This document shows positions 57,904 through 64,000 of a stretch of 64,000 bases of DNA, one piece after another. Below the pieces are notes generated by a model. The model saw only the letters and a list, made by a program, of their open reading frames with translations, searched no databases and was not told the origin of the DNA. Positions within the stretch are counted from its first letter, which is position 1. The number at the start of each line of letters is the position of its first letter. Source of the stretch: Acidobacteriota bacterium (GTDB lineage: Bacteria > Acidobacteriota > Thermoanaerobaculia > Multivoradales > Multivoraceae); the NCBI GenBank assembly GCA_028875725.1, contig JAPPCR010000005.1, positions 335,359 to 399,358 of the forward strand, given 5' to 3'. A program made the position numbers and the translations under genes.

Positions 57904-58844
57904 GCGGCGACGGGGCGCGGCCGGCCTCGCCCGATCTGTCGACCCGGGTCGGCCCGCTTCGGCTGCAGAACCCGATCCTCACCGCGAGCGGCACGTTCGG
58001 CTACGGTCTGGAGTTCGCGGAGCGCGCCGACCTGCATCGCCTCGGCGGTCTGGTGACGAAGGGCCTGTCGCTCGAGCCCCTGGCGGGCAATCCGCCGGTC
58101 CGGATCGCCGAGACCCGCGGTGGGATGCTGAACTCGATCGGACTGCAGAACATCGGCGTCGACCGGTTCCTGAGCGACGTGCTGCCGGGTTTGAAGGATC
58201 TGCCGCCCAAGGTGATCGTCAACCTGTTCGGCTACGCCCAGGACGAGTATGTGCGGCTGGCCGAGCGCGTCGATCCGTACAAGGGCGTGGCCGCGGTCGA
58301 ACTGAACGTCTCCTGCCCGAACGTGAGCAAGGGCGGCATCGAGTTCGGACACGACCCGGAGATCCTCTCCGGCCTCGTGCGACGGGTGCGGTCGGCGACC
58401 GGCAAGCCGATCGTCGTCAAGCTGTCGCCCAACGTCACGTCGCCGCAGGACCTCGGCAGGGCGGCGAAGGACGGCGGCGCCGATATCCTGTCGGCGGTGA
58501 ACACGTTCGTCGGCATGGCGATCGACACGGCGACCATGCGCCCGGTCCTGTCGACGATCCGCGGCGGCCTGTCGGGGCCGGCGATCAAGCCGCTGGCGCT
58601 TCGCATCGTCTTCGATGTCGCCCGCGAAGTCGACCTGCCGGTCATCGGCATCGGCGGCATCGAGACGGTCGACGACGTGCTGGAGTTCCTGCTGGCCGGT
58701 GCCTCCGCCGTGCAGGTCGGCACGGCCCTGTTCCGCGACCCCCGCACCGCCGAGCGGCTGGTCGACGGACTGCGGGAGCGCCTGCGGGCCGAAGGCATCC
58801 CCTCGGTCGGTTCCCTGATCGGGAGAGCGGCGAGGCAGGAATGA
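57900..58844 (+). CDS. pyrD: Dihydroorotate dehydrogenase, class 1B (PyrD)
   Basis: A 314-residue FMN enzyme oxidising dihydroorotate to orotate. N-terminal NPILTASGTFGYG, catalytic Cys in AVELNVSCPNVSKGG, FMN-binding IVVKLSPNVT and the nucleotide loop GIGGIETVDDVLEFLLAGASAVQVGTALF. The adjacency to pyrK identifies class 1B, NAD-dependent. GTG start overlaps the pyrK stop. Confidence 0.96.
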   Translation: MSGDGARPASPDLSTRVGPLRLQNPILTASGTFGYGLEFAERADLHRLGGLVTKGLSLEPLAGNPPVRIAETRGGMLNSIGLQNIGVDRFLSDVLPGLKDLPPKVIVNLFGYAQDEYVRLAERVDPYKGVAAVELNVSCPNVSKGGIEFGHDPEILSGLVRRVRSATGKPIVVKLSPNVTSPQDLGRAAKDGGADILSAVNTFVGMAIDTATMRPVLSTIRGGLSGPAIKPLALRIVFDVAREVDLPVIGIGGIETVDDVLEFLLAGASAVQVGTALFRDPRTAERLVDGLRERLRAEGIPSVGSLIGRAARQE

Positions 58845-59536
58845 CCGGGACGAGACTGGAGCGCATCGCGGTCGCGCTCGACACCGACGACCGCGACACC
58901 TACAGCGACTGGTGCTGCCTGTTCGGGCCGCGCGTCGGCGTACTGAAGGTCGGGCCGCGCGTCGTCCTGCGATGGGGCCGGGATGCGGTGCGGGAGGCCG
59001 CGGCGACCGGGGCCGACGTCTTCCTCGACATGAAGTTCCACGACATCCCGAGCACCGTCGCGGGCGCGGTCGGCGCGGCGAAGGAGCTCGGCGTGACGTA
59101 CCTGACGGTGCATGCGGGCGGTGGACGGCGGATGCTCGAGGCGGCGGCGGAAGAGGCCGGAGACGAGGTCCGGGTACTGGGGATCACCGTGCTCACCCAC
59201 CTGGACGCCGACGATCTCCACGATCTCGACCTTCCCGGCGAGGCGGGGGACCGTGTCCTGTCCTGGGCGAGGTCGGCGCAGGCTGCGGGCTGCGCCGGCG
59301 TCGTCTGCTCGCCTCTCGAGCTGGCGACCCTTCGTGCCCGGCTCGGCCCGGAGCTGCTGCTGGTGAGCCCGGGTATCCGCTTCGATTCCGCCGCCGTCGC
59401 CGACGATCAGCGCCGGGTCGCGTCGCCGTCGGCCGCGCTGCGGGCGGGGGCGGACCTGCTGGTGATCGGCCGGCCGCTGACGCAGGCGCCCGACCCGGAA
59501 GCCGCGCTGGCGGCTCTGACTGAAGCCTGCGAATAG
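58841..59536 (+). CDS. pyrF: Orotidine-5'-phosphate decarboxylase
   Basis: A 231-residue TIM-barrel decarboxylase producing UMP. Catalytic motif VFLDMKFHDIPSTVAGAV (Asp-Lys-x-His-Asp), LTVHAGGGRRML, and the phosphate-binding C-terminal LLVIGRPLTQAPDPEAAL. The ATG overlaps the pyrD stop. With pyrK and pyrD it forms a pyrimidine-synthesis operon; the orotate phosphoribosyltransferase (pyrE) is not here. Confidence 0.96.
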   Translation: MTGTRLERIAVALDTDDRDTYSDWCCLFGPRVGVLKVGPRVVLRWGRDAVREAAATGADVFLDMKFHDIPSTVAGAVGAAKELGVTYLTVHAGGGRRMLEAAAEEAGDEVRVLGITVLTHLDADDLHDLDLPGEAGDRVLSWARSAQAAGCAGVVCSPLELATLRARLGPELLLVSPGIRFDSAAVADDQRRVASPSAALRAGADLLVIGRPLTQAPDPEAALAALTEACE

Positions 59537-59573
59537 CGCCTCGTACGTCCTCGCTGGCTCGCTGCGTCCGCGT

Positions 59574-60221
59574 TCAGCGCGGAACGTGCAGGGTACGCCG
59601 CCAGCGGAAGCTCCAGCGGCCCGCTTCCCGGTTCCGCGACCAGTAGACGAGTAGCGGACGGCCTCTGACGAGGTCCGTTCCGATCGGGCCGAAGAAGCGT
59701 GAATCCCGCGAGATGTCCCGGTTGTCTCCCAGGCAGAACAGGCTCCGCTCGGGTACCTGCTCGGGGCCGAAGGAGTCCCGGCGCCAGACCGTTTCGTGGA
59801 GGAAGTCGGACCGGGGGTAGACGAGTTCGTCCGAGTGGACCACGTATGCGGACTCGTCGACTGCGGTTCCGTTCACGCGGAGTCTCTTCGCGTCGATCTC
59901 CACTTCGTCGCCGGCGCTCGCCACGCAGCGCTTCAGCAGTTCCTGGGACGGGTCCTCGATTCCCTGGAACGTGACCAGGTCGCCTCGCCGGACTTCGCGC
60001 TGGGGCACCAAAGGGCCCCAGCGGCCGGCTCCGGCTCCGAAGATGAACTTGTTGATCAGCAGGTGGTCGCCGACCAGGAGCGACGGCTCCATCGACTCGG
60101 AGGGGATGCGGTAGGCCTGCACCAGGAACGCCCTGATGAAGAGCGCGAACACGGCGGCGACGAGCAGCGCCGCCGCGACGTCGGTCACGATCTTGCGGCC
60201 CCACGAGACGTTCGGCGTCAC
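59574..60221 (-). CDS. Signal peptidase I (paralogue 1)
   Basis: A 215-residue type I signal peptidase. One N-terminal membrane segment (AAALLVAAVFALFIRAFLV), the catalytic Ser in RIPSESMEPSL and Lys in ELLKRCVASAGDEVEI, and the box E motif CLGDNRDISRDSRFFGPI. Its start lies 22 bp after the stop of the second signal peptidase, so the two probably form one transcript. Confidence 0.95.
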   Translation of the reverse strand: MTPNVSWGRKIVTDVAAALLVAAVFALFIRAFLVQAYRIPSESMEPSLLVGDHLLINKFIFGAGAGRWGPLVPQREVRRGDLVTFQGIEDPSQELLKRCVASAGDEVEIDAKRLRVNGTAVDESAYVVHSDELVYPRSDFLHETVWRRDSFGPEQVPERSLFCLGDNRDISRDSRFFGPIGTDLVRGRPLLVYWSRNREAGRWSFRWRRTLHVPR

Positions 60222-60243
60222 AAGGTTGCTGGACCTCAGCGTC

Positions 60244-60981
60244 CTACTGGATGAGCTTGAACGTTCGCTCCCAGCGGGTCTTGGTCACGAATCCGAGGGC
60301 CGTGTTCATGAGCTGTTTCAGACGGTGGCCGAAGCCGTGCCAGGTGCCGTCCGAAGTCTCTCCACCGTACGACCAGTAGACCATGACCGCGCGCCCCTTG
60401 ATGAGCTTCAGCGGCACGTTCCCCCACGCCCGGGAGTCGAGGGACTCGTCGCGGTTGTCGCCCATGCAGAAGAGGTGATCCTCGGGGACGATGACCGGTC
60501 CCCAGTTGTCCCGGCCCGTGCTGTACTGACCATACGGACCCGTTGCCGGGTAGACCTTCTCGTCGCGGTGGATCACGTAGGCGTCGTCATCGACCGGCTT
60601 GCCGTTGAGGAAGAGCTGCTTGTTGACCATGTTCAGCCTGTCGCCGGCCAGGCCGATGCACCGTTTGACCAGGTCCAGCTTCGGCGTCTCGGGCGACCGG
60701 AAGATGACGATGTCGCCGCGCTGGACGTCGCGTCCCGGGAGCAGCTTCTGTTCGAGCAGCGTGGGGCGGGGTCCGAAGATGTAGCGGTTCACGAACAGGT
60801 GATCGCCGATCAGCAGCGTGTCTTCCATCGAGCCGCTGGGGATGTAGAAGGTCTTCAGCACGAAGTTGTTCGTGAACCCGAGGAACACGGCGGCGACGAT
60901 CAACGCCTCGACGTATTCCCGGATCACCGACGTGTTACGGGCCCTGGAGCGCTCCGGCGCCTTCTTCTGGTCGCTTGCCAT
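60244..60981 (-). CDS. Signal peptidase I (paralogue 2)
   Basis: A 245-residue type I signal peptidase. One membrane segment (VEALIVAAVFLGFTNNFVL), catalytic Ser in YIPSGSMEDTLLIGDHLFVNRY, Lys in LDLVKRCIGLAGDRLNMV, and the C-terminal box FCMGDNRDESLDSRAWGNVPLKLI. It shares family motifs with paralogue 1 but has a different insert (GRDVQRGDIVIFRSPETPKL). Two tandem LepB paralogues may divide substrates. Confidence 0.95.
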   Translation of the reverse strand: MASDQKKAPERSRARNTSVIREYVEALIVAAVFLGFTNNFVLKTFYIPSGSMEDTLLIGDHLFVNRYIFGPRPTLLEQKLLPGRDVQRGDIVIFRSPETPKLDLVKRCIGLAGDRLNMVNKQLFLNGKPVDDDAYVIHRDEKVYPATGPYGQYSTGRDNWGPVIVPEDHLFCMGDNRDESLDSRAWGNVPLKLIKGRAVMVYWSYGGETSDGTWHGFGHRLKQLMNTALGFVTKTRWERTFKLIQ

Positions 60982-61450
60982 CGGCGGGCTAATCTACAAC
61001 GAGCCGGCAGCGATCCGGGCTTCTGTCTCTCCCGCGCGGTGGCTGCGAGTCAGAAGACCTGGAGTCGGTCCAGTTCTCTTGACGCCGGGACGGCCCGCTG
61101 CTTGGCTCAACGAGATCAGACAGATACGTGCGGCGTGAGTGCAGGAGCGAGTCAAGCTGTATTGACGAATCCGTTCGGTTCACGGAGTCCCCTTGTGGCG
61201 CCAACACCCTTTGTTTGGTGCACTTGGAGAAGTGTCCGATGGTTGGCCGGGAACTTGAAAGGGCGAGCGGCACCTACGGACCCGGAGCAAGGAGGTGCCA
61301 ATAGGGGTTAGCCGAAAAGCCAAGTTGGCAAGGGATCAGGGGGGTACTGCGGTGCCCCCCTAACTCCCCCCAAGGCTCGCTCCCGAACCCGGGGTCGCCG
61401 TCGGAGAAAGAACACCCGCAACAACACCCGGATTCCGGGGACGAACGGAG
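60982..61450. other. Intergenic stretch between lepB and comEA genes
   Basis: A 469-bp divergent spacer. No gene with family signatures. A strong hairpin (see 61339-61360) lies 90 bp before the ComEA-like gene. TTGACG occurs near 61078 and 61161 but no matching -10 was found at proper spacing. Nothing else recognised. Confidence 0.5.
61339..61360. terminator. GC-rich hairpin upstream of the ComEA-like gene
   Basis: A 9-bp stem (GGGGGGTAC/GTGCCCCCC, one G-T pair) with a TGCG loop, in the 469-bp spacer. It could stop readthrough or act as a leader structure for the ComEA-like gene; no T-run follows. Confidence 0.4.
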
Positions 61451-61825
61451 ATGCACATGACAAGACGAAAGAGGACCGCACTACTGGCAGTGACCTTGCT
61501 GAGCCTGCTGGCGGCGCTCCCCGCCGGAGCGGCGGACGGTGTGGTCAACATCAACACGGCCGACGCTGCCGCCCTCTCCCTGCTGCCGGGGGTCGGGCCC
61601 TCGACGGCGGGACGGATCGTGGAGTTCCGAACGGACAACGGCAAGTTCGAATCGCCGACCGATCTGATGCTCGTGCGCGGCATCGGCGAGCGCTCGTTCG
61701 AGCGCATGAGGCCCTACGTGACGATCGAGGGCGAGACGACGTTGACCGAGAAGGTGCGGATCCCCCGGGATGAGCCGGCGCCCGCCGGCGGATCGGGGTC
61801 GGATGGTCCGTCCGACGGCCCCTGA
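61451..61825 (+). CDS. ComEA-like helix-hairpin-helix protein
   Basis: A 124-residue secreted or periplasmic protein. N-terminal signal peptide (KRTALLAVTLLSLLAALPAGAA, cleavage near residue 28) followed by an HhH DNA-binding domain VNINTADAAALSLLPGVGPSTAGRIVEFRTDNGKFESPTDLMLVRGIGERSFERMRPYV, as in ComEA DNA receptors. No membrane anchor, so it may be a short ComEA/PilY-neighbour relative. Start ATG 61451 (61457 is an alternative). Confidence 0.88.
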   Translation: MHMTRRKRTALLAVTLLSLLAALPAGAADGVVNINTADAAALSLLPGVGPSTAGRIVEFRTDNGKFESPTDLMLVRGIGERSFERMRPYVTIEGETTLTEKVRIPRDEPAPAGGSGSDGPSDGP

Positions 61826-61847
61826 CCGGAACCGCGCCTTCGGCGGC

Positions 61848-62477
61848 ATGGAGGCGGACGGGCGAGCGTCCGTCTCCATGCTCGACGGCTTCACTCTGAT
61901 CGAACTGCTGATCGCGACCGCGGTGCTTGCCCTGCTCGCGACCCTGGCGGCGCCGCCGCTGCGCCAGCAGATCTCCCAGCACCGGGTGCGCCTGGCGGCA
62001 GCCGAGGTCGCGGCGGCCTTCTGGACCGCCCGCGCCGGCGCGGTGCGCCACGGAGTCGCGATGGCGGTTCGGTTCGAGGTTGACGAAGCGGCGCCGGACG
62101 GCGTGCCTTCCGTCTTCTCGCTCTACGCGGACGGTGACGGCGACGGCGTGCGCACGGCGGATCTGAGGACCGGAACCGACCCGCGGATCCGCCGACCGGC
62201 TCGCCTGCTTCATGTAGGCAGCGGTGTTCGTTTCGGTTTCCCGGAGGACCTCGAACCGAGAGACTTCACCGGCTCAGGCCGGATGGACCGGCTCGATGAC
62301 CCGGTGCGGTTCGGCCGCAGCGACCTGGCGTCGTTCGGGCCGCTTGGCACGGCGAGCCCAGGGACCGTCTTCGTCACGGACGGCTACCACCTGTTCGCGG
62401 TTCGGGTCTACAACCGCACCGGCAAGATCCGGATCCTCCGCTACGTGAGGGAGCGGGAAGAATGGAAGGGAGTGTGA
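61848..62477 (+). CDS. Type IV pilin-like pseudopilin (GspH/FimT)
   Basis: A 209-residue minor pseudopilin. Prepilin motif MLDG/FTLIELLIATAVLALLATLAAPPLRQQISQH (cleavage after Gly, then the Phe-Thr-Leu-Ile-Glu start with Glu5), then a GspH-like beta domain. The ATG at 61848 gives a 15-residue leader; other in-frame ATGs at 61803 and 61878 exist. It lies 22 bp after the ComEA-like gene, which together suggests a DNA-uptake or secretion pseudopilus element, but no other pilus genes are in this window. Confidence 0.85.
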   Translation: MEADGRASVSMLDGFTLIELLIATAVLALLATLAAPPLRQQISQHRVRLAAAEVAAAFWTARAGAVRHGVAMAVRFEVDEAAPDGVPSVFSLYADGDGDGVRTADLRTGTDPRIRRPARLLHVGSGVRFGFPEDLEPRDFTGSGRMDRLDDPVRFGRSDLASFGPLGTASPGTVFVTDGYHLFAVRVYNRTGKIRILRYVREREEWKGV

Positions 62478-62501
62478 AGCGGCGCGCGCTACGCTTCGGC
62501 C

Positions 62502-63533
62502 ATGGCAGACGGCTTTTCGCCCATCCGCTGGAGCGACGGCGAACTGCTCCTGCTCGATCAGACGCTGCTCCCGGAGCAGGAGGTCTGGCTCCACTGTCGG
62601 CGGCCGGAGCATGTGGCCGGGGCCATCCGGCGACTCTCCGTGCGTGGTGCGCCGGCGATCGGCGTAGCCGCGGCCTACGGCCTGGTGCTGGGAGCCGAGG
62701 AGTTCGACGCTGCCTACGAACTGTTGCTCTCAACGCGTCCGACGGCCGTCAACCTGCGTTGGGCGCTGAACCAGGGCCGCGCGCTCCGCGACCGCGTCGT
62801 CGAAGGCGGCGACGGGCAGGAGTTGCGCGCCCGGCTGCTCGCCTGGGCCTGCGACCTGCACGACGAGGACGTCGAGGCGAACCGGCGGATGGGCGCGTTC
62901 GGCCGGGAGCTGTTCGAAGAGGGAGACCGCGTCCTGACCCACTGCAACGCCGGCGCCCTGGCGACGGCCGGCTACGGCACGGCGATCGGTGTCGTGGAAG
63001 CGGCCTGGTCGGCGGGCCGGCTGGCGAGCGTGTGGGTGGACGAGACGCGGCCGCTGCTCCAGGGCTCGCGGCTGACCACGTGGGAACTGGCGCGACTGGA
63101 GATCCCCCACCGCCTGATCACGGACAACAGCGCCGGCGCGATCATCGCGCGGGGCTGGGTCCAGAAGATCGTCGTCGGCGCGGACCGGGTCGCCGCCAAC
63201 GGGGACGTCGCGAACAAGGTCGGCACCTACCCGGTAGCCGTGCTCGCGGCCCGTCACGGCGTTCCGTTCTACGTCGCGGCGCCGCTGTCGACGATCGATC
63301 GGAGCACGGCATCCGGCGCCGACATCCCGATCGAGGAGCGCGACGCGGAGGAGGTGGTCCACGCCTTCGGCAAGCGGATCGCTCCCCAGGACACCGAAGC
63401 TCTGAACCTGGCCTTCGACGTCACGCCCGCGGAACTCGTGGCCGCCCTGATCACGGACGCCGGCGTGCTCCGGCCGCCCTACGCCGAGTCGATCGCCGAG
63501 GCGTTCGGCGAACGCGGCGACCCCAGGCATTGA
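62502..63533 (+). CDS. mtnA: S-methyl-5-thioribose-1-phosphate isomerase
   Basis: A 343-residue enzyme of methionine salvage. Motifs: SVRGAPAIGVAAAYGLVLG, catalytic Cys in VLTHCNAGALATAGYGTAIGVV, WVDETRPLLQGSRLTTWEL, and the catalytic Asp motif VGADRVAANGDVANKVGTYPVAVLAARHGVPFYVAAPLSTID. Nearly full-length match to the family. Followed by the DUF2332 gene with a TTGA overlap. Confidence 0.95.
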   Translation: MADGFSPIRWSDGELLLLDQTLLPEQEVWLHCRRPEHVAGAIRRLSVRGAPAIGVAAAYGLVLGAEEFDAAYELLLSTRPTAVNLRWALNQGRALRDRVVEGGDGQELRARLLAWACDLHDEDVEANRRMGAFGRELFEEGDRVLTHCNAGALATAGYGTAIGVVEAAWSAGRLASVWVDETRPLLQGSRLTTWELARLEIPHRLITDNSAGAIIARGWVQKIVVGADRVAANGDVANKVGTYPVAVLAARHGVPFYVAAPLSTIDRSTASGADIPIEERDAEEVVHAFGKRIAPQDTEALNLAFDVTPAELVAALITDAGVLRPPYAESIAEAFGERGDPRH

Positions 63534-64000
63534 GCGCCCACACGGAACTCGGGGACGCGTTCGAGCGGTTCGCGCGCGTCGAGGCGCCGGACCTCGACTC
63601 GCCGATGTACGCGGAACTCGCCGCGGGCGTGGCGAGAGACGACGAACTGCTGGCCCTGGCGGCGCAGCGGCAACAGGGTCAGCCGGCGCCGAACATGCTC
63701 TTCGGGGCGGTGCAGTACCTGCTCCTGCAGGGAGTCGAGCACCCGCTGGCCGTGCACTACCCGGTCCTCTCGGGCCCGGAGGCGATGCGAAGGCCGGCCT
63801 TTCCGGCCTTCCGGGCGTTCTGCCTCGAACACCGCGAGGCGGTCGGCGAGCTGATCGCCACCCGTCGTACCCAGACCCAGGTCGTCCGGCGCTGCACCTG
63901 TCTGCTGCCCGCGTTCGGCCTGGTTCACCGGGATGCCGGAGCGCCGCTGGCCCTGATCGATATCGGCGCCAGCGCCGGCCTGAACCTGAACTTCGACCGC
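63530..64000 (+). CDS. DUF2332-family protein (3' end beyond window)
   Basis: The open frame runs off the window (157 codons seen). Start is TTG at 63530, overlapping the mtnA stop (TTGA). The segment PNMLFGAVQYLLLQGVEHPLAVHYPVL and, near the edge, LALIDIGASAGLNLNFDR match DUF2332, a methyltransferase-like family of unknown function; the latter resembles a SAM-binding loop. Confidence 0.8.
   Translation, partial: MSAHTELGDAFERFARVEAPDLDSPMYAELAAGVARDDELLALAAQRQQGQPAPNMLFGAVQYLLLQGVEHPLAVHYPVLSGPEAMRRPAFPAFRAFCLEHREAVGELIATRRTQTQVVRRCTCLLPAFGLVHRDAGAPLALIDIGASAGLNLNFDR

Noticed and set aside
59537..59573. Short sequence with CTCGCTGGCTCGCTGCG near lepB, resembling the palindromic-element core
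   Set aside because: Only a loose similarity over about 20 bases without inverted-repeat arms.

Overview
This 64-kb window is very GC-rich bacterial chromosome, almost fully coding, with many GTG/TTG starts and many 1-4 nt gene overlaps. The envelope genes (MreBCD/PBP2/RodA, bactofilin, a YidC with a large periplasmic domain, a lipoprotein, Wzm/Wzt-like polysaccharide export) fit a rod-forming diderm. The overall look suggests a GC-rich lineage such as Acidobacteriota, but nothing here fixes the taxonomy. It is mainly a core-genome, origin-proximal region. No CRISPR array, prophage or transposase gene was seen.

Layout: 1-7.1 kb holds mutS2 (cut by the window edge), rpsU, a TPR lipoprotein, a CAU tRNA, a zinc-ribbon coiled-coil protein, a YggS-type PLP protein and a long-chain acyl-CoA synthetase, followed by a 58-bp tandem repeat. 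7.1-18.6 kb (minus strand) is one long envelope cluster: mreB-mreC-mreD-mrdA-rodA-rng, then a kinase/TIM-barrel-like fusion, an ABC-2 permease and ATPase for polysaccharide export, and a DUF3467 protein. 18.6-22.6 kb has a PpiD/SurA-like chaperone and ruvA/ruvB. 22.8-28.8 kb is a homoserine/threonine operon, thrA-asd-thrB-thrC, with a 20-codon ORF between asd and thrB that copies the start of ThrB. 28.9-32.6 kb (minus) has a sugar nucleotidyltransferase, a CYTH protein, an M20 peptidase and a transaldolase-like enzyme.

32.7-41 kb carries gyrA-gyrB-dnaN-dnaA on the minus strand and an origin candidate upstream of dnaA. 41-44.7 kb has mutY and two aminotransferases; 45.1-48.4 kb has recR-ebfC-dnaX-ffs (minus) and tadA. 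Two tRNA-Ser genes then lead into rpmH-rnpA-yidD-yidC-jag. A 557-bp non-coding stretch follows with two perfect parS sites, the second forming the first codons of rsmG, then parA-parB-bactofilin. 55.4-64 kb has an alkaline-phosphatase-superfamily membrane protein, pyrK-pyrD-pyrF, two signal peptidases I, a ComEA-like protein, a pseudopilin, mtnA and a truncated DUF2332 gene.

The most unusual material is non-coding: a family of roughly 170-190 bp elements with 29-36 nt near-perfect terminal inverted repeats (three full copies and a half copy), a REP-like double hairpin (two intergenic copies and one half-copy inside an aminotransferase gene), the tandem hairpin repeat after the acyl-CoA synthetase gene, and the recoded ThrB-start mini-ORF.
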